From the NCBI RefSeq assembly GCF_007752535.1, contig NZ_CP036426.1, positions 806,001-870,000 on the forward strand: 64,000 nt of DNA. The letters run 5' to 3'. Every line of letters starts with the position of its first letter. Within the stretch, counting starts at the first letter, position 1. Under the pieces are notes generated by a model. That model saw nothing but the letters and a program-made list of their open reading frames with translations. It was not told the DNA's origin and did not search any database. Positions 55,583 through 64,000 of this stretch are shown in pieces. The position numbers and the translations under genes are program-made. The DNA comes from Tautonia plasticadhaerens. Lineage in GTDB: Bacteria; Planctomycetota; Planctomycetia; Isosphaerales; Isosphaeraceae.

Positions 55583-56725
55583 ATGAGTCGGAGAATCAGG
55601 ATCGCCATCGCGGCCGCGGTGATCTCGGCGGCCGGCGTGTCGCCCGCCGCCCGGGCCCAATGGGCCTATCAACCCTACGGCTGGGGGGGCTGGGGAGGGG
55701 CCGGCTCGATCCAGGGCGACGTGGCCCAGGGGATGGGCGTCTTCGCCGCGGGCATGGGCCAGTACAACGAGCAGACGGCGGTCGCCCGGTCGATCGAGAC
55801 CGACACCCGGATGCGGCTCAACGAGTACCTCTGGCGCTCGGAGCAGGTCCGCCGCCAGCAGCAGGCCGAGCAGTCGGCCGCCCAGCGGCAGCGGACCAAC
55901 CAGGCGATCGGCGGCATCCAGGACAGGGTCCTGAACAATCCCGATCGCAGCGACATCGTCAGCGGGGATTCGCTCAACGCCATCCTCCACGAGCTCCGGG
56001 CCCCCAGCGTGGCCGACTCGCTGCTGGAGAATGCGGCCTCCGACTTGACCCTGACCGGCGCGCAGGTGAAGCTCATCCCGCTCCGGTTCGCCAGCAAGGG
56101 GGTGGTCATCTCCGCCCATCGACTGGCCGCCGAGAACGCCTGGCCCGCCCCGCTGCAGGCCCCGGCCTTCACCCCGCTCAGGGACAGGTACCGCGCCCTC
56201 GTCGAGGAGGCCCGGAACCTGCCCGAGGAGCAGGAAATTCCCGATGAGAAGATCGTCGAGGGCATCCAGATCGTCAACCAGATGCGCGCCCTGGCCCAGG
56301 AGCAGCTCTCGGGGCCCGAGTTCGCCGCCGCCGAGCGCTACCTGAAGGCCCAGGCCGGCCTGCTCCAGATGGCCCGGCAGCCGAACATCCGCCAGGTGCT
56401 GGAGGCCGCCTACAAGAAGGAGACCATCCCGCTGGCCAACGCCATCCTCGGGATGGACTCCTTCAACCTCAGCTTCGGGAAGGCCGACGACCCGGCCGAG
56501 CAGGAGGTCTACCTGCGGACGCTCTATCCGATGATGGCCGAGCTTCGAAGCCGGGTCGCCCAGCAGCTGGGCGGAAAGATCCCGACCGAGTTCCAGGCCA
56601 GCGTCGGCGAGGAGGCCCCGACCGGCGCCTTCGAGAAGCTGGACTGGGAGCAGCTCGGCCGCACCGCCCCCCACCCCGAGGCCCCTCATCCCGAGGAGCC
56701 CCCCGCCCCCGGTGCGCCCAACTGA
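55583..56725 (+). CDS. exported coiled-coil protein of unknown function
   Basis: 380 residues with GGGAGA 6 bases before the ATG. Signal peptide MSRRIRIAIAAAVISAAGVS ends near ARAQ. A Gly/Trp/Tyr patch (WAYQPYGWGGWGGAGS) follows, then a long helical, Gln/Arg-rich stretch around 60-120 (RMRLNEYLWRSEQVRRQQQA). The remainder (about 130-345) is helical with LHELRAPSVADSLLENAASD and GPEFAAAERYLKAQAGLLQM, and the end is Pro/Glu/His-rich. Likely periplasmic. Proteins of this outline are common in Isosphaeraceae as unnamed exported proteins; I know no function. Confidence 0.78.
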   Translation: MSRRIRIAIAAAVISAAGVSPAARAQWAYQPYGWGGWGGAGSIQGDVAQGMGVFAAGMGQYNEQTAVARSIETDTRMRLNEYLWRSEQVRRQQQAEQSAAQRQRTNQAIGGIQDRVLNNPDRSDIVSGDSLNAILHELRAPSVADSLLENAASDLTLTGAQVKLIPLRFASKGVVISAHRLAAENAWPAPLQAPAFTPLRDRYRALVEEARNLPEEQEIPDEKIVEGIQIVNQMRALAQEQLSGPEFAAAERYLKAQAGLLQMARQPNIRQVLEAAYKKETIPLANAILGMDSFNLSFGKADDPAEQEVYLRTLYPMMAELRSRVAQQLGGKIPTEFQASVGEEAPTGAFEKLDWEQLGRTAPHPEAPHPEEPPAPGAPN

Positions 56726-56783
56726 GTTGCCCCGAACGATCGAGTGGGCCGGGCTCGACCCCGACGGGCCCGGCTCCTGAAGA

Positions 56784-56816
56784 CCCTCCCCCCAGTCGAA
56801 TCGGACCGGGGGAGGG
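56784..56816 (+). terminator. possible hairpin terminator
   Basis: CCCTCCCCC (56784-56792) and GGGGGAGGG (56808-56816) form a perfect 9-bp stem with a 15-base loop, 59 bases after the coiled-coil gene. There is no T-tract. Confidence 0.35.
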
Positions 56817-57031
56817 CGGACGCCCCTCCCCGGTCGGCCGCAACCATCTCCTCAGTCGTCGCCGGGCCCGGCCCCCTGGGATCTCCCCTCGACGGGGCGT
56901 CCCCGGAGGCCGACGGGTCGCCCGTCGGGGATCGAGGTGCGGTCACTCTGATCCGGCGACCGGTGTCGTCGCTCGCCCCGAGGATCGATCGGCAGGCGTC
57001 CGGTCGGTCCCGGTCGTGGTGGCTTGGGAAC

Positions 57032-57060
57032 TTGCCGATCGGCCGGCTCGGCGTTATGGT
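57032..57060 (+). promoter_or_regulatory. promoter candidate for the GH88-like gene
   Basis: TTGCCG (57032-57037), 17 bases, TATGGT (57055-57060), about 240 bases before the GH88-like start codon. Each hexamer matches 4 of 6 consensus positions. Confidence 0.38.
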
Positions 57061-57301
57061 GACGGACCGATCGGCAGGTCGTCGGCCCGTTGATCCGAGC
57101 CCGGCCGCCGAGAGGTTCGGCGCCGCCGGCCGCGCGGGCCGCATCGCCTCGGCCGGACCGAAGTCGGGGATGACGCCGCCGACCCGCGTCTCGGCCGGGC
57201 GCGGGACTCGCCGTTCCGGACGATCCGATCCATCCCGACCCGACCCGACCCGACCGCGCTCCCGGGGCTCACCCCGCCAGGAGCACCGGAGAGCATCGAG
57301 C

Positions 57302-58432
57302 ATGGCCGAGCCCCGCCTCGTCGACCTCGCCGAACTGAAGCCCCGCCTGCTGCGGACCTTCGACCACTACTCCTCCCGGTTCGGCACCCTGATCGACCAC
57401 CACCCCGACTACTTCCCGATCTACACCCGGGACGGCCGCTGGCGGCACTCCGGCGAGCTCTGGACCGACTGGTGCTCCGGATTCCTCACCGGCATCATGT
57501 GGCACTGCTATCGTCGGATCCGCCACGACTGGTGGCGCGAGAAGGCCGAGCACTACTGCCGACTCATCGAGCACAAGAAGCACGACAGGGATGTCCACGA
57601 CCTGGGCTTCATCTTCCTCAACTCGTACCTCCCCTGGTACGAGGTCACCGGGGACGAGGACAAGAAGCAGGTCGTCATCACCGCCGGGCAGACCCTGGCG
57701 AAGCGGTTCCGGGAGAAGGGCCAGTACCTCTGCTCGTTCATCGGGCCGGAGAGCCTGTTCATCGACATCATGATGAACGTCCCGATCATCTTCTACGCCG
57801 CCCGAGAGACCGGGGACGAGGAGCTGCTGCGGGTCGCCAGGGCCCACTGCCGGACGACCGAGCGGACGATCGTCCGCCCCGACGGCGGGACCGCCCACGA
57901 AGGCATCTTCGACACCAACACCGGCGAGTTCCTCCGCGAGAGCACCCACCAGGGGCGCTCCGGAGACTCCGACTGGACCCGGGGGCTGGCCTGGTCGCTC
58001 TACGGCTTCGGCACCGCCTATACCTACTCGAAGGACGAGGCGGACCTGGCCGTCGCCGAGCGCAACGCCGGTCACTTCATCGAGCGATGCCCCGAGGGGT
58101 TGGTCGCCCCCTGGGATTTCGACGCCCCCGAGGGGGACCGCATCGCTGACTCCTCCGCCTCCGCCATCGCCGCCTCGGGCCTCTGGCAGCTGGCCGACCT
58201 GAGCCCCGACCCCGCCCGGGCCGCCCGATACCAGGACGCCGCCCTGACGATCCTCGACGCGCTTTGCACCGAGCAGTTCGTCTCCTGGAACGACCCCCAG
58301 TGGGAGGGAGTCCTGAAGCACGGCGTCTACCACAAGGCCAAGGGCCTGGGGGTCGACGAGTCGGTCATGTGGGGCGAATTCTTCCTGCTGGAGGCGGTCA
58401 GCAAGGCGCTGACGCTCATCGACGCCGATTGA
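57302..58432 (+). CDS. GH88-like unsaturated glucuronyl hydrolase
   Basis: 376 residues, no signal. The alpha-barrel enzyme of the GH88 family: GELWTDWCSGFLTGIMWHCY, then RDVHDLGFIFLNSY with D100 and SLFIDIMMNVPIIFYA with D155, the two Asp residues used in GH88 catalysis. Late landmarks are DSDWTRGLAWSLYGFGTAYT and DSSASAIAASGLWQL. GH88 enzymes hydrate the unsaturated uronic acid left by polysaccharide lyases. The next gene is a uronate-dehydrogenase-like SDR 69 bases on, so the pair may process uronate. No lyase is near. Confidence 0.92.
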   Translation: MAEPRLVDLAELKPRLLRTFDHYSSRFGTLIDHHPDYFPIYTRDGRWRHSGELWTDWCSGFLTGIMWHCYRRIRHDWWREKAEHYCRLIEHKKHDRDVHDLGFIFLNSYLPWYEVTGDEDKKQVVITAGQTLAKRFREKGQYLCSFIGPESLFIDIMMNVPIIFYAARETGDEELLRVARAHCRTTERTIVRPDGGTAHEGIFDTNTGEFLRESTHQGRSGDSDWTRGLAWSLYGFGTAYTYSKDEADLAVAERNAGHFIERCPEGLVAPWDFDAPEGDRIADSSASAIAASGLWQLADLSPDPARAARYQDAALTILDALCTEQFVSWNDPQWEGVLKHGVYHKAKGLGVDESVMWGEFFLLEAVSKALTLIDAD

Positions 58433-58501
58433 CCCGGACCCCGTCCCCGGGGGTTTCGGGCCCTGCGAGGTCCGCGGCCCCGGGCCGGTCGGAGCCCCAT
58501 C

Positions 58502-59329
58502 ATGCCCTGCTCCCATGAGCCCGCCGAGGGTCACCCCCGCCCCAACGGCCACACCTCCCTGCCGCTGATCAACCCCGATCCGGAGTCGGACGACTTCGGC
58601 GACAAGCCGACGGTGTTACTCACGGGCGCCTGCGGCGGGCTCGGCCGGAAGTTGCGAGACGCCTGGGCCGGGCGATACGACCTGATCCTCATCGATCACC
58701 GGGCCGGGCCCGACGACCCGGAGGTCCTCTCCGCCGACCTCTCCGAGCAGGACGAACTCTGGATGGGCACCTTCCACGGCGCCGATGCGGTGGTCCACCT
58801 CGCGGCCAACCCCCACCCGAACGCCCGCTGGGAGGACCTCGTCGGCCCGAACCTCGACGCGACGGCCAACGTCCTGCACGCGGCCGTCCTGGGGGCCGTC
58901 GACCGGGTGGTCTTCGCCAGCTCCTCGCACACAATGTGGGGCTACCGGGACGACGGAGACGGCCCGATCTCGGAGGATCTCGCCCCCCGCCCCGACGGCC
59001 CCTATGGCGCGTCGAAGCTCGCGGGGGAGCGGCTCGGCCGGAGCTTCTCGCTCGCCTTCGAGCTGGCGTTCGTCGCCCTCCGAATCGGCTGGGTCCAGCC
59101 GGGGGAGAATCTCGCGGCCACGCTGCCGGACGACTGGGCCCGTTCCCTCTGGCTCTCGAACCGAGACCTGGTGCAGCTGGTCGAGCGTGCCCTGTGGGCC
59201 GAGGTCGACGAGGGCTTCCTCGTCGTCAACGGGATGTCGCGCAACCGCCCGGGGCGGTGGCCGATCGACCGGGCCGTCGAGGCCCTCGGTTATGAGCCGC
59301 ATGACGGCGAGGATCCGGCATCGCCCTGA
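58502..59329 (+). CDS. NAD-dependent SDR, uronate dehydrogenase-like
   Basis: 275 residues. Rossmann motif VLLTGACGGLGRKL at 38-51, DAVVHLAANPHPNARWEDLV (about 95-114), VVFASSSHTMWGY with the catalytic Ser, and GPYGASKLAGE with Y168 and K172. The sequence lacks a long C-terminal extension, as in uronate dehydrogenases and NAD-dependent epimerases of the extended SDR group. AANPHPNARWEDL is like the uronate dehydrogenase pattern. A 35-residue N-terminal leader before the fold is unusual; a later start cannot be excluded. Follows the GH88-like gene by 69 bases. Confidence 0.85.
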   Translation: MPCSHEPAEGHPRPNGHTSLPLINPDPESDDFGDKPTVLLTGACGGLGRKLRDAWAGRYDLILIDHRAGPDDPEVLSADLSEQDELWMGTFHGADAVVHLAANPHPNARWEDLVGPNLDATANVLHAAVLGAVDRVVFASSSHTMWGYRDDGDGPISEDLAPRPDGPYGASKLAGERLGRSFSLAFELAFVALRIGWVQPGENLAATLPDDWARSLWLSNRDLVQLVERALWAEVDEGFLVVNGMSRNRPGRWPIDRAVEALGYEPHDGEDPASP

Positions 59330-59477
59330 ATCGATCCCCCTCGCTCGGAGAGCGGCGGGGATGGGGGTGGCGGGGCATCTCTGCCGATCGCCCACTTGCG
59401 ACGAAGTGATCGAAGGCGGATAATCCCATGGATCACTTCTCCGACCGCTCCGCTCACCGATCGAGGGGGCGAGGGCC

Positions 59478-59816
59478 ATGACGACCCGGATCTGGGCTCT
59501 GCTTCGAGTCGCCCTGCTGATCGGCCTCTTCGCCCCGACGATGTGGCGATCGGGTGGTAGCGATGACGTCCCGCCGGCCCCCCCCGGGCGGATCGATTCG
59601 GAGAATTCGGGAGACCAGGCTCCCCTCCTGGCGATGTTCGAGGTTGAGCCGCCGATCGTCGAGGAGGAGGAGGAGCGGGGTTCCTGGGCTCCGGGTCGTT
59701 GCGAGCCGACGTGGGCCGAACGATTCGCCGATGCCTCGGCCATGCCGTCCTTCCCGGCCGGGACTGTCGAACGGGCATGTCCCCGGTACCGCCGCCATTG
59801 CCGACCTCGATGCTGA
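59478..59816 (+). CDS. small putative exported or membrane protein
   Basis: 112 residues from an ATG preceded by GAGGG. A hydrophobic N-terminus (IWALLRVALLIGLFAPTMW) could be a signal or anchor, then an acidic Pro/Glu part (EPPIVEEEEERG) and an Arg/Cys-rich end. Codon choice is fair in the first 70 codons and weaker after, so the tail may be read-through of spacer. No family recognised. Placed between the SDR and SulP genes in the same direction. Confidence 0.42.
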   Translation: MTTRIWALLRVALLIGLFAPTMWRSGGSDDVPPAPPGRIDSENSGDQAPLLAMFEVEPPIVEEEEERGSWAPGRCEPTWAERFADASAMPSFPAGTVERACPRYRRHCRPRC

Positions 59817-60004
59817 TCGCACAGGGCCGGAGCTCGCCGATCGGGTGAGCCCCTCCGTCCGACGATGGACGACACCCTCGTGCTCGGCAGGCCCCGCGGA
59901 GTCCGCGGGAGGGCCGGGCGTCCCCCGAGATCCCCCTCCCGCCCGGGACCGGGCCCGGCCTCGCATCGGAGGCATCGGGCGTGCTCCCCGAGGATCTTCC
60001 AGTT

Positions 60005-61966
60005 ATGTCGACGATCATGCCCCCCACGGCGGCCGTCCCGGGATTGCCCGGGGCGGCCGAGAAACCCCGCAACGGACTGGCAGGACTGAAGCACTGGCGG
60101 CAGGACCTGGCCGCCGGGCTGCTCGTGTCCCTGATCTCGCTCCCGTTCTCCCTGGGGATCGCGGTCGCCTCCGGCGCGCCCCCGATCTCGGGGATCATTT
60201 CGGCGATCATCGCGGGGTTCGTCTTGCCCTTTTTGGGCGGTTCGTACGTGACCATCAGCGGACCGGCCGCGGGCCTGGCGCCCGCGCTGCTGGCGGGGAT
60301 GACGGTGCTGGGCCGGGGCGACCTGGAGCGGGGATACCCGCTGCTGCTCGTGGCGATCTGCCTGACCGGGGTGGTGCAACTCGTGCTGGCTCGGCTCCGG
60401 GCCGCCCGCTTCAGCGCCCTTTTCCCGGCGGCGGTCGTCGAGGGGATGCTGGCGGCGATCGGCCTGCTGATCATCGCCAAGCAGCTCCCGATGCTGGTCG
60501 GCCAGCCGTTCGAGGCGCATGAGTTCTGGCATATTCTCGCCGAGACGCCCGAACAACTCGGCCGGATGGATCCGCGCGTCTTCGGCCTGGGGATGGCGAG
60601 TCTGTTGCTCATCTTCGTGCTGGCCGGCCTGAAGTCGCGGTGGCTCCGGCTGGTGCCGCCGCAGGTGATCGTCGTCGCCCTGGGCACCCTCGTGGGGATT
60701 GGCCTGCACCTGGAACCCCGATACCTCATCGCGATCCCCGCCAACCCGCTCTCGCACGGCCTGGTGCTGCCGGATTTCGGCGAGATGATCGCCGATCGGG
60801 CATTGTGGTCGTCCCTGGCGGTGATCGTCGTCACGCTGACCCTCATCGACGGCGTCGAGTCGCTGGCGACGATCGCCGCCATCGACAAGATCGACCCGTT
60901 CCGCCGAAAGTCCGATCCGGACCGGACGCTCCAGGCGATGGGCGTCTCGAACATCTGCTCCAGCCTGGCGGGCGGCCTGACGATCATCCCCGGCGGCGTC
61001 AAGAGCACGGCCAACATCATGGGGGGCGGTCGGACGCAGTGGGCCAACTTCTACAACGCCTGCTTCCTGCTCATCTTCCTCCTCTTCGGCAGGGGCCTGA
61101 TCAACGCCATCCCCTTCAGCGTGCTGGGGGCGGTGCTCATCTACACCGGCTACAAGCTCTGTCGGCCGGGCGTCTGGCGGCACATCGCCGCCATCGGCCG
61201 GGAGCAGCTTGCGCTGTTCACGATCACCGTGCTGGTGACGCTCTCGACCGACCTGCTCGTCGGCATCTTCGCCGGGATCGCGGCGAAGTTGCTGCTGAAT
61301 GCCTGGTACAGCCTCGCCTCGCTCCGCACCGGATCTGGTGCCCGGCCGGTCGGCTGGGGCCGGTCGGCGTCGTCGCAACTGGCGTCGATGTTCCGCAACC
61401 CCGTGATCGGCCGTGAGGCCCGAGACGGGGAGTATCGGATCGCCTTCGGGGGGCCGCTGGTCTGCTTCAATCTCCTCCAGATCGGCCGGGAGCTGGCGAA
61501 GATCCCATCGGAAACACGCACGGTGCGGCTACACCTGACCGACGCCGTGACGCTCGTCGACCACACCGCCTGCGAGAATCTCCTGGACTTCGCCGAGGAG
61601 TACGAGCGGAGCGGCCGGGGACACGTCTCGATCCTCGGGCTGGAGGACCTCCAGCGGCAATCCGAGTTCGCTTCGTGCATGCGGATCCGGGCCCGGAAGG
61701 CGCTGGAGGATCCGGTCGATCGCCTGCTGGACCGACCCTCGACGGCCGTCGAGTTGCTTCCCCAACAGACCCGCCCCGATCTGGCCGTCCCCCCGTCGGA
61801 GCGCCGTCGAGAGGCGGAACGTGTGCTGAGCGAATTCGACCTCCCGAGGGACGAGCGTTGCACGCTCAGACCGATCGACGACCTCGCCCGCTGGAGCCTC
61901 GTCCAGGATGCCCGCCCCGACGCCAGCAAGGGCCGTTCCGGATGGCCCGACGGGGGCCGGATCTAG
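60005..61966 (+). CDS. SulP-family anion transporter with STAS domain
   Basis: 653 residues from MSTIMPPTAAVPGLPGAAEK; a start 24 bases earlier is possible. LKHWRQDLAAGLLVSLISLP, ISGIISAIIAGFVLPFLGGS and YVTISGPAAGLAPALLAGMT are the SulP N-terminal helices; about 10-14 membrane segments reach residue 440. IDGVESLATIAAIDKIDPFR and GGLTIIPGGVKSTANIMGGG also fit. The C-terminus holds a STAS domain (about 480-570) with DAVTLVDHTACENLLDFAEE, followed by a charged tail. SulP proteins move sulfate, bicarbonate or other anions; the substrate is unresolved here. Confidence 0.93.
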   Translation: MSTIMPPTAAVPGLPGAAEKPRNGLAGLKHWRQDLAAGLLVSLISLPFSLGIAVASGAPPISGIISAIIAGFVLPFLGGSYVTISGPAAGLAPALLAGMTVLGRGDLERGYPLLLVAICLTGVVQLVLARLRAARFSALFPAAVVEGMLAAIGLLIIAKQLPMLVGQPFEAHEFWHILAETPEQLGRMDPRVFGLGMASLLLIFVLAGLKSRWLRLVPPQVIVVALGTLVGIGLHLEPRYLIAIPANPLSHGLVLPDFGEMIADRALWSSLAVIVVTLTLIDGVESLATIAAIDKIDPFRRKSDPDRTLQAMGVSNICSSLAGGLTIIPGGVKSTANIMGGGRTQWANFYNACFLLIFLLFGRGLINAIPFSVLGAVLIYTGYKLCRPGVWRHIAAIGREQLALFTITVLVTLSTDLLVGIFAGIAAKLLLNAWYSLASLRTGSGARPVGWGRSASSQLASMFRNPVIGREARDGEYRIAFGGPLVCFNLLQIGRELAKIPSETRTVRLHLTDAVTLVDHTACENLLDFAEEYERSGRGHVSILGLEDLQRQSEFASCMRIRARKALEDPVDRLLDRPSTAVELLPQQTRPDLAVPPSERRREAERVLSEFDLPRDERCTLRPIDDLARWSLVQDARPDASKGRSGWPDGGRI

Positions 61967-61976
61967 CGAGTCGTCC

Positions 61977-63197
61977 TCAGAGGGGCCGTCCCGGCCCGAT
62001 CGCGTCGAGCAGGCCTTGGAGTCGGGACTCCAGCTCGACGGTGACGGCCGCGGCGGCCTTCCGGGGGCGCTCGGAGGCCGGGGAGAACGCGCCGACGTCG
62101 ATCGGCTCCCCGACCCGGACGACCGCCCGCCGGGGCCCCCGGGGCCGGGGGAAGGGGGTGCCCAGCGTGTCCTGCTCCAGCTTCATGAGGACCTCGGCGA
62201 CCCGCTCCAGGGTCGGGCAGTCTCGCACGTAATCGCCGGGGTAGCTGAACAGCTGGACGACCACGAACAGGTCGCCCAGGTCGTGCCGGGCCTGCTCAAC
62301 CTGGCCCCGATCCGCCGCGGGGTCCGCGAGCACGTCGAGGCAGACGCGTCGCAGCTCCTTCACGCGGACCGGCATCGGGTCGGACTTCCTCCTCCCGAGC
62401 CGTCGGTCCTCGATCCCGCCGACGATGTGCTCCCGGAGGTCGGCCAGCCGGGCCGGGAGCGGGCCGGATCGGGCCGAGCCGAGGTATTCCGCCTCCTTCA
62501 AGGCCACCGCCCCCTCGGCGAAGGCGTAGATCCGGTCGACGAGCGGCTTGCCCGGCCTCGGCTGGCGTCGGAAATGGGCCTCCAGCGTGGTCATCTGGGC
62601 ATCCATCGCGGGCCGGGGGTCGTGGTCGTCGAGGAACCGATACTTCAGGCCCACCGGGACGATCCACACGGTCCTGCCCGCGGCCCGCCGCTTCCTGAGC
62701 GCCGAGGAGGCGATGGCGGCCACCCCTTCCCGGATCGGGGTCAGCCGGTCCGCCATGTGGTAGATCTCCCCCTCGGGGAAGACGACCAGCGGGTTGGGGC
62801 TGCCGCCGAGCAGCTCGACCGCGGTCTTAAATGCTCGGAGGTCGGCCCCCTCGCGGTCGACCGGGAAGCAGCCGACCCGGGGCAAGACGAAGGCCGCCTT
62901 GCCCTTGAAGATCTGGTAGGCGGCCATGAAGTAGAAGGGGCGGCGGAGGGCCATGCCCAGCTCGAAGACGATGCCGGCGTCGGCGTCGTCGCAGTGGTTC
63001 GGGGCGATCAGGACGCCGTCGCCCCGCTCGATCAACGGGGAGATTCGGTCGAGGCCCTCGACGTCTCGTGCCTCGATCCGCAATCCCCGGCGGAGCATTT
63101 GCCGGAACGCGACCGCCCCGGCTCGGACCCAGAGCGGATGGACGCTCGGCGATCGGAAGCGGTAGGGGAACTCATCGGCCAGGGGCATGCGTCGCAT
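61977..63197 (-). CDS. PlsC-like 1-acylglycerol-3-phosphate-type acyltransferase
   Basis: 406 residues. The acyltransferase box VLIAPNHCDDADAGIVFEL contains H68 and D73 in the Hx4D spacing, and LVVFPEGEIYHMADR (about 137-151) is the FPEG motif. GKAAFVLPRVGCFPVDREGA lies between as expected. The C-terminal 200 residues form a helical extension beyond the PlsC core, with a late RRAVVRVGEPIDVGAF. No membrane segment is obvious. Such proteins acylate lysophosphatidate or related lipids; the long extension leaves the substrate open. Convergent with the SulP gene with a 10-base gap. Confidence 0.88.
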   Translation of the reverse strand: MRRMPLADEFPYRFRSPSVHPLWVRAGAVAFRQMLRRGLRIEARDVEGLDRISPLIERGDGVLIAPNHCDDADAGIVFELGMALRRPFYFMAAYQIFKGKAAFVLPRVGCFPVDREGADLRAFKTAVELLGGSPNPLVVFPEGEIYHMADRLTPIREGVAAIASSALRKRRAAGRTVWIVPVGLKYRFLDDHDPRPAMDAQMTTLEAHFRRQPRPGKPLVDRIYAFAEGAVALKEAEYLGSARSGPLPARLADLREHIVGGIEDRRLGRRKSDPMPVRVKELRRVCLDVLADPAADRGQVEQARHDLGDLFVVVQLFSYPGDYVRDCPTLERVAEVLMKLEQDTLGTPFPRPRGPRRAVVRVGEPIDVGAFSPASERPRKAAAAVTVELESRLQGLLDAIGPGRPL

Positions 63198-63397
63198 GGC
63201 GATGTCCTCCGAGTGACCCGATCCCTCCGGATCGGATCGGACCGGGCCGTCGAGGGGGATTCTACCAGGCATTCCTCTGGGAATCGGCATCCCCGATGTG
63301 CCATCCGCCCCTCGACCGCTCCCTTCCGCCGACCCGGCCGAGGGCGTAGGATACGGCAACGGTTCGCCCCGAGCCGTCCCCGGAGGGAAGACATTCG

Positions 63398-64000
63398 ATG
63401 AGAGCGATCCCGAGGCTCGCGCCCCCCTTCGTCCTGCTCGCCCTCCCGGTCCTGGCCCGGGCCTTCGGCCCCGCCGAGCCCCCGACCCCCCGAGCCGAGC
63501 CCTTGGAACCGATCCCCTCGACGACCTCCGCCTCGATGCCGGTGGACGCCCACTCGGCCGTACCAGCCCTGTCACGCCGGTTCGATGTGACCGTGGCCGA
63601 AGGCCTGGTCGACGAGCCGACCGACGGGCGGCTCCTCGTGATCCTCTCCCGACGTTCCCGGCCCGAGCCGAGGGACGCGATCGGCCTGCCGCTGCCGGGT
63701 TCTCCCGCCGTGCTCGGGGTCGACGCGATGGGGATCGCCCCGGGGCAGGTCGTGGCGGTCGACGCCTCGGCCGAGGGCTTCCCCGCCTCGGGGCTCGACC
63801 GCCTGCCGCCCGGCGATTACTTCGTCCAGGCGGTGCTGATGCGGAACCCCGACTTGCTGCTGATCGACGCCCCCGGCAACCTCTCCAGCGAACCGGTCCC
63901 CGTCCGCCTCGACCCGGAGGCCGACGGATCGATCGGGCTCGAACTCTCCCGGATCGAGCCTCCAGAGCAATTGCCGGGCGACACGGACCTCGTCCGCTAC
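63398..64000 (+). CDS. exported protein of unknown function (3' partial)
   Basis: The first 201 residues are visible; the gene runs off the right edge. GGAGGGAAG lies about 9 bases before the ATG. Signal peptide MRAIPRLAPPFVLLALPVLA, then an Ig-like beta-rich region with FDVTVAEGLVDEPTDGRLLV, VVAVDASAEGFPASGLDRLP and GDYFVQAVLMRNPDLLLIDA. This N-terminal pattern resembles the leader domain of some planctomycete esterase-D-like proteins, as I recall, but the catalytic part would lie outside the window, so the assignment is tentative. Divergent from the acyltransferase gene. Confidence 0.72.
   Translation, partial: MRAIPRLAPPFVLLALPVLARAFGPAEPPTPRAEPLEPIPSTTSASMPVDAHSAVPALSRRFDVTVAEGLVDEPTDGRLLVILSRRSRPEPRDAIGLPLPGSPAVLGVDAMGIAPGQVVAVDASAEGFPASGLDRLPPGDYFVQAVLMRNPDLLLIDAPGNLSSEPVPVRLDPEADGSIGLELSRIEPPEQLPGDTDLVRY

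Larger units (their letters stand above)
56726..57301. other. 576-base non-coding region before the GH88-like gene
   Basis: No gene with proper codon character. It contains the hairpin at 56784-56816 and a promoter candidate at 57032-57060; the remainder has many short GATCGG-type repeats typical of this genome's GC-rich spacers and nothing else that I can name. Confidence 0.5.

Noticed and set aside
58616-61378. 920-codon reverse frame opposite the SDR and SulP genes
   Set aside because: SulP and SDR motifs are unambiguous on the forward strand.

Overview
The window is very GC-rich, densely coding bacterial DNA with GC-ending codons. Its gene content suggests a planctomycete of the Isosphaeraceae type: a MoxR/DUF58/VWA/GATase-like operon ending in a caspase-like peptidase, Tat and Sec exported hydrolases, small C-terminal CxxCH cytochromes, a Cys/Tyr-repeat exported protein and a T6SS without TssJ in view. 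The lineage is inferred from style and gene order; no rRNA or marker gene is present.

Region 1 (1-21082) is a type VI secretion locus in several transcription units. tssF (cut by the left edge), tssG and tssH/clpV run forward. tagJ-tssA run in reverse. A zinc-ribbon protein with two FHA domains runs forward. tssK-tssL and a shortened, Walker-less TssM-like gene run in reverse. A 1244-residue membrane-anchored pseudo-caspase runs forward. vgrG, a DUF6931-like gene and a PAAR gene run in reverse. tssB, tssC, tssE, hcp and tssJ are not in the window; some may lie left of position 1.

Region 2 (21318-36096) is one reverse-strand operon of eight genes with 4-base overlaps at most junctions: a TPR/gluzincin metallopeptidase, a DUF4159 protein, a MoxR ATPase, a DUF58 protein, a BatA-like VWA protein, a huge coiled-coil DUF4175-like membrane protein, a GATase-like membrane protein and an exported caspase-like (C13/C14-fold) protein with intact His and Cys. 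A promoter candidate sits just upstream.

Region 3 (36237-51268) is ordinary accessory and housekeeping content: an alpha/beta hydrolase, a YaeR-type VOC protein with a thioesterase, a 1 kb non-coding stretch with a three-copy degenerate repeat, PhoD and EEP-fold phosphatases, a rhodanese/DsrE pair facing an ArsR regulator with a palindromic operator, a GT61-like transferase, CbiET, an IMPase-like phosphatase, an endonuclease III-like enzyme and an HTTM-DCC fusion.

Region 4 (51269-64000) holds mostly exported or envelope proteins: the Cys/Tyr-repeat protein, a GT2 glycosyltransferase, an acidic lipoprotein, two tandem mini-cytochromes, an exported coiled-coil protein, a GH88-like hydrolase beside a uronate-dehydrogenase-like SDR, a SulP transporter, a PlsC-like acyltransferase, and an exported protein cut by the right edge.
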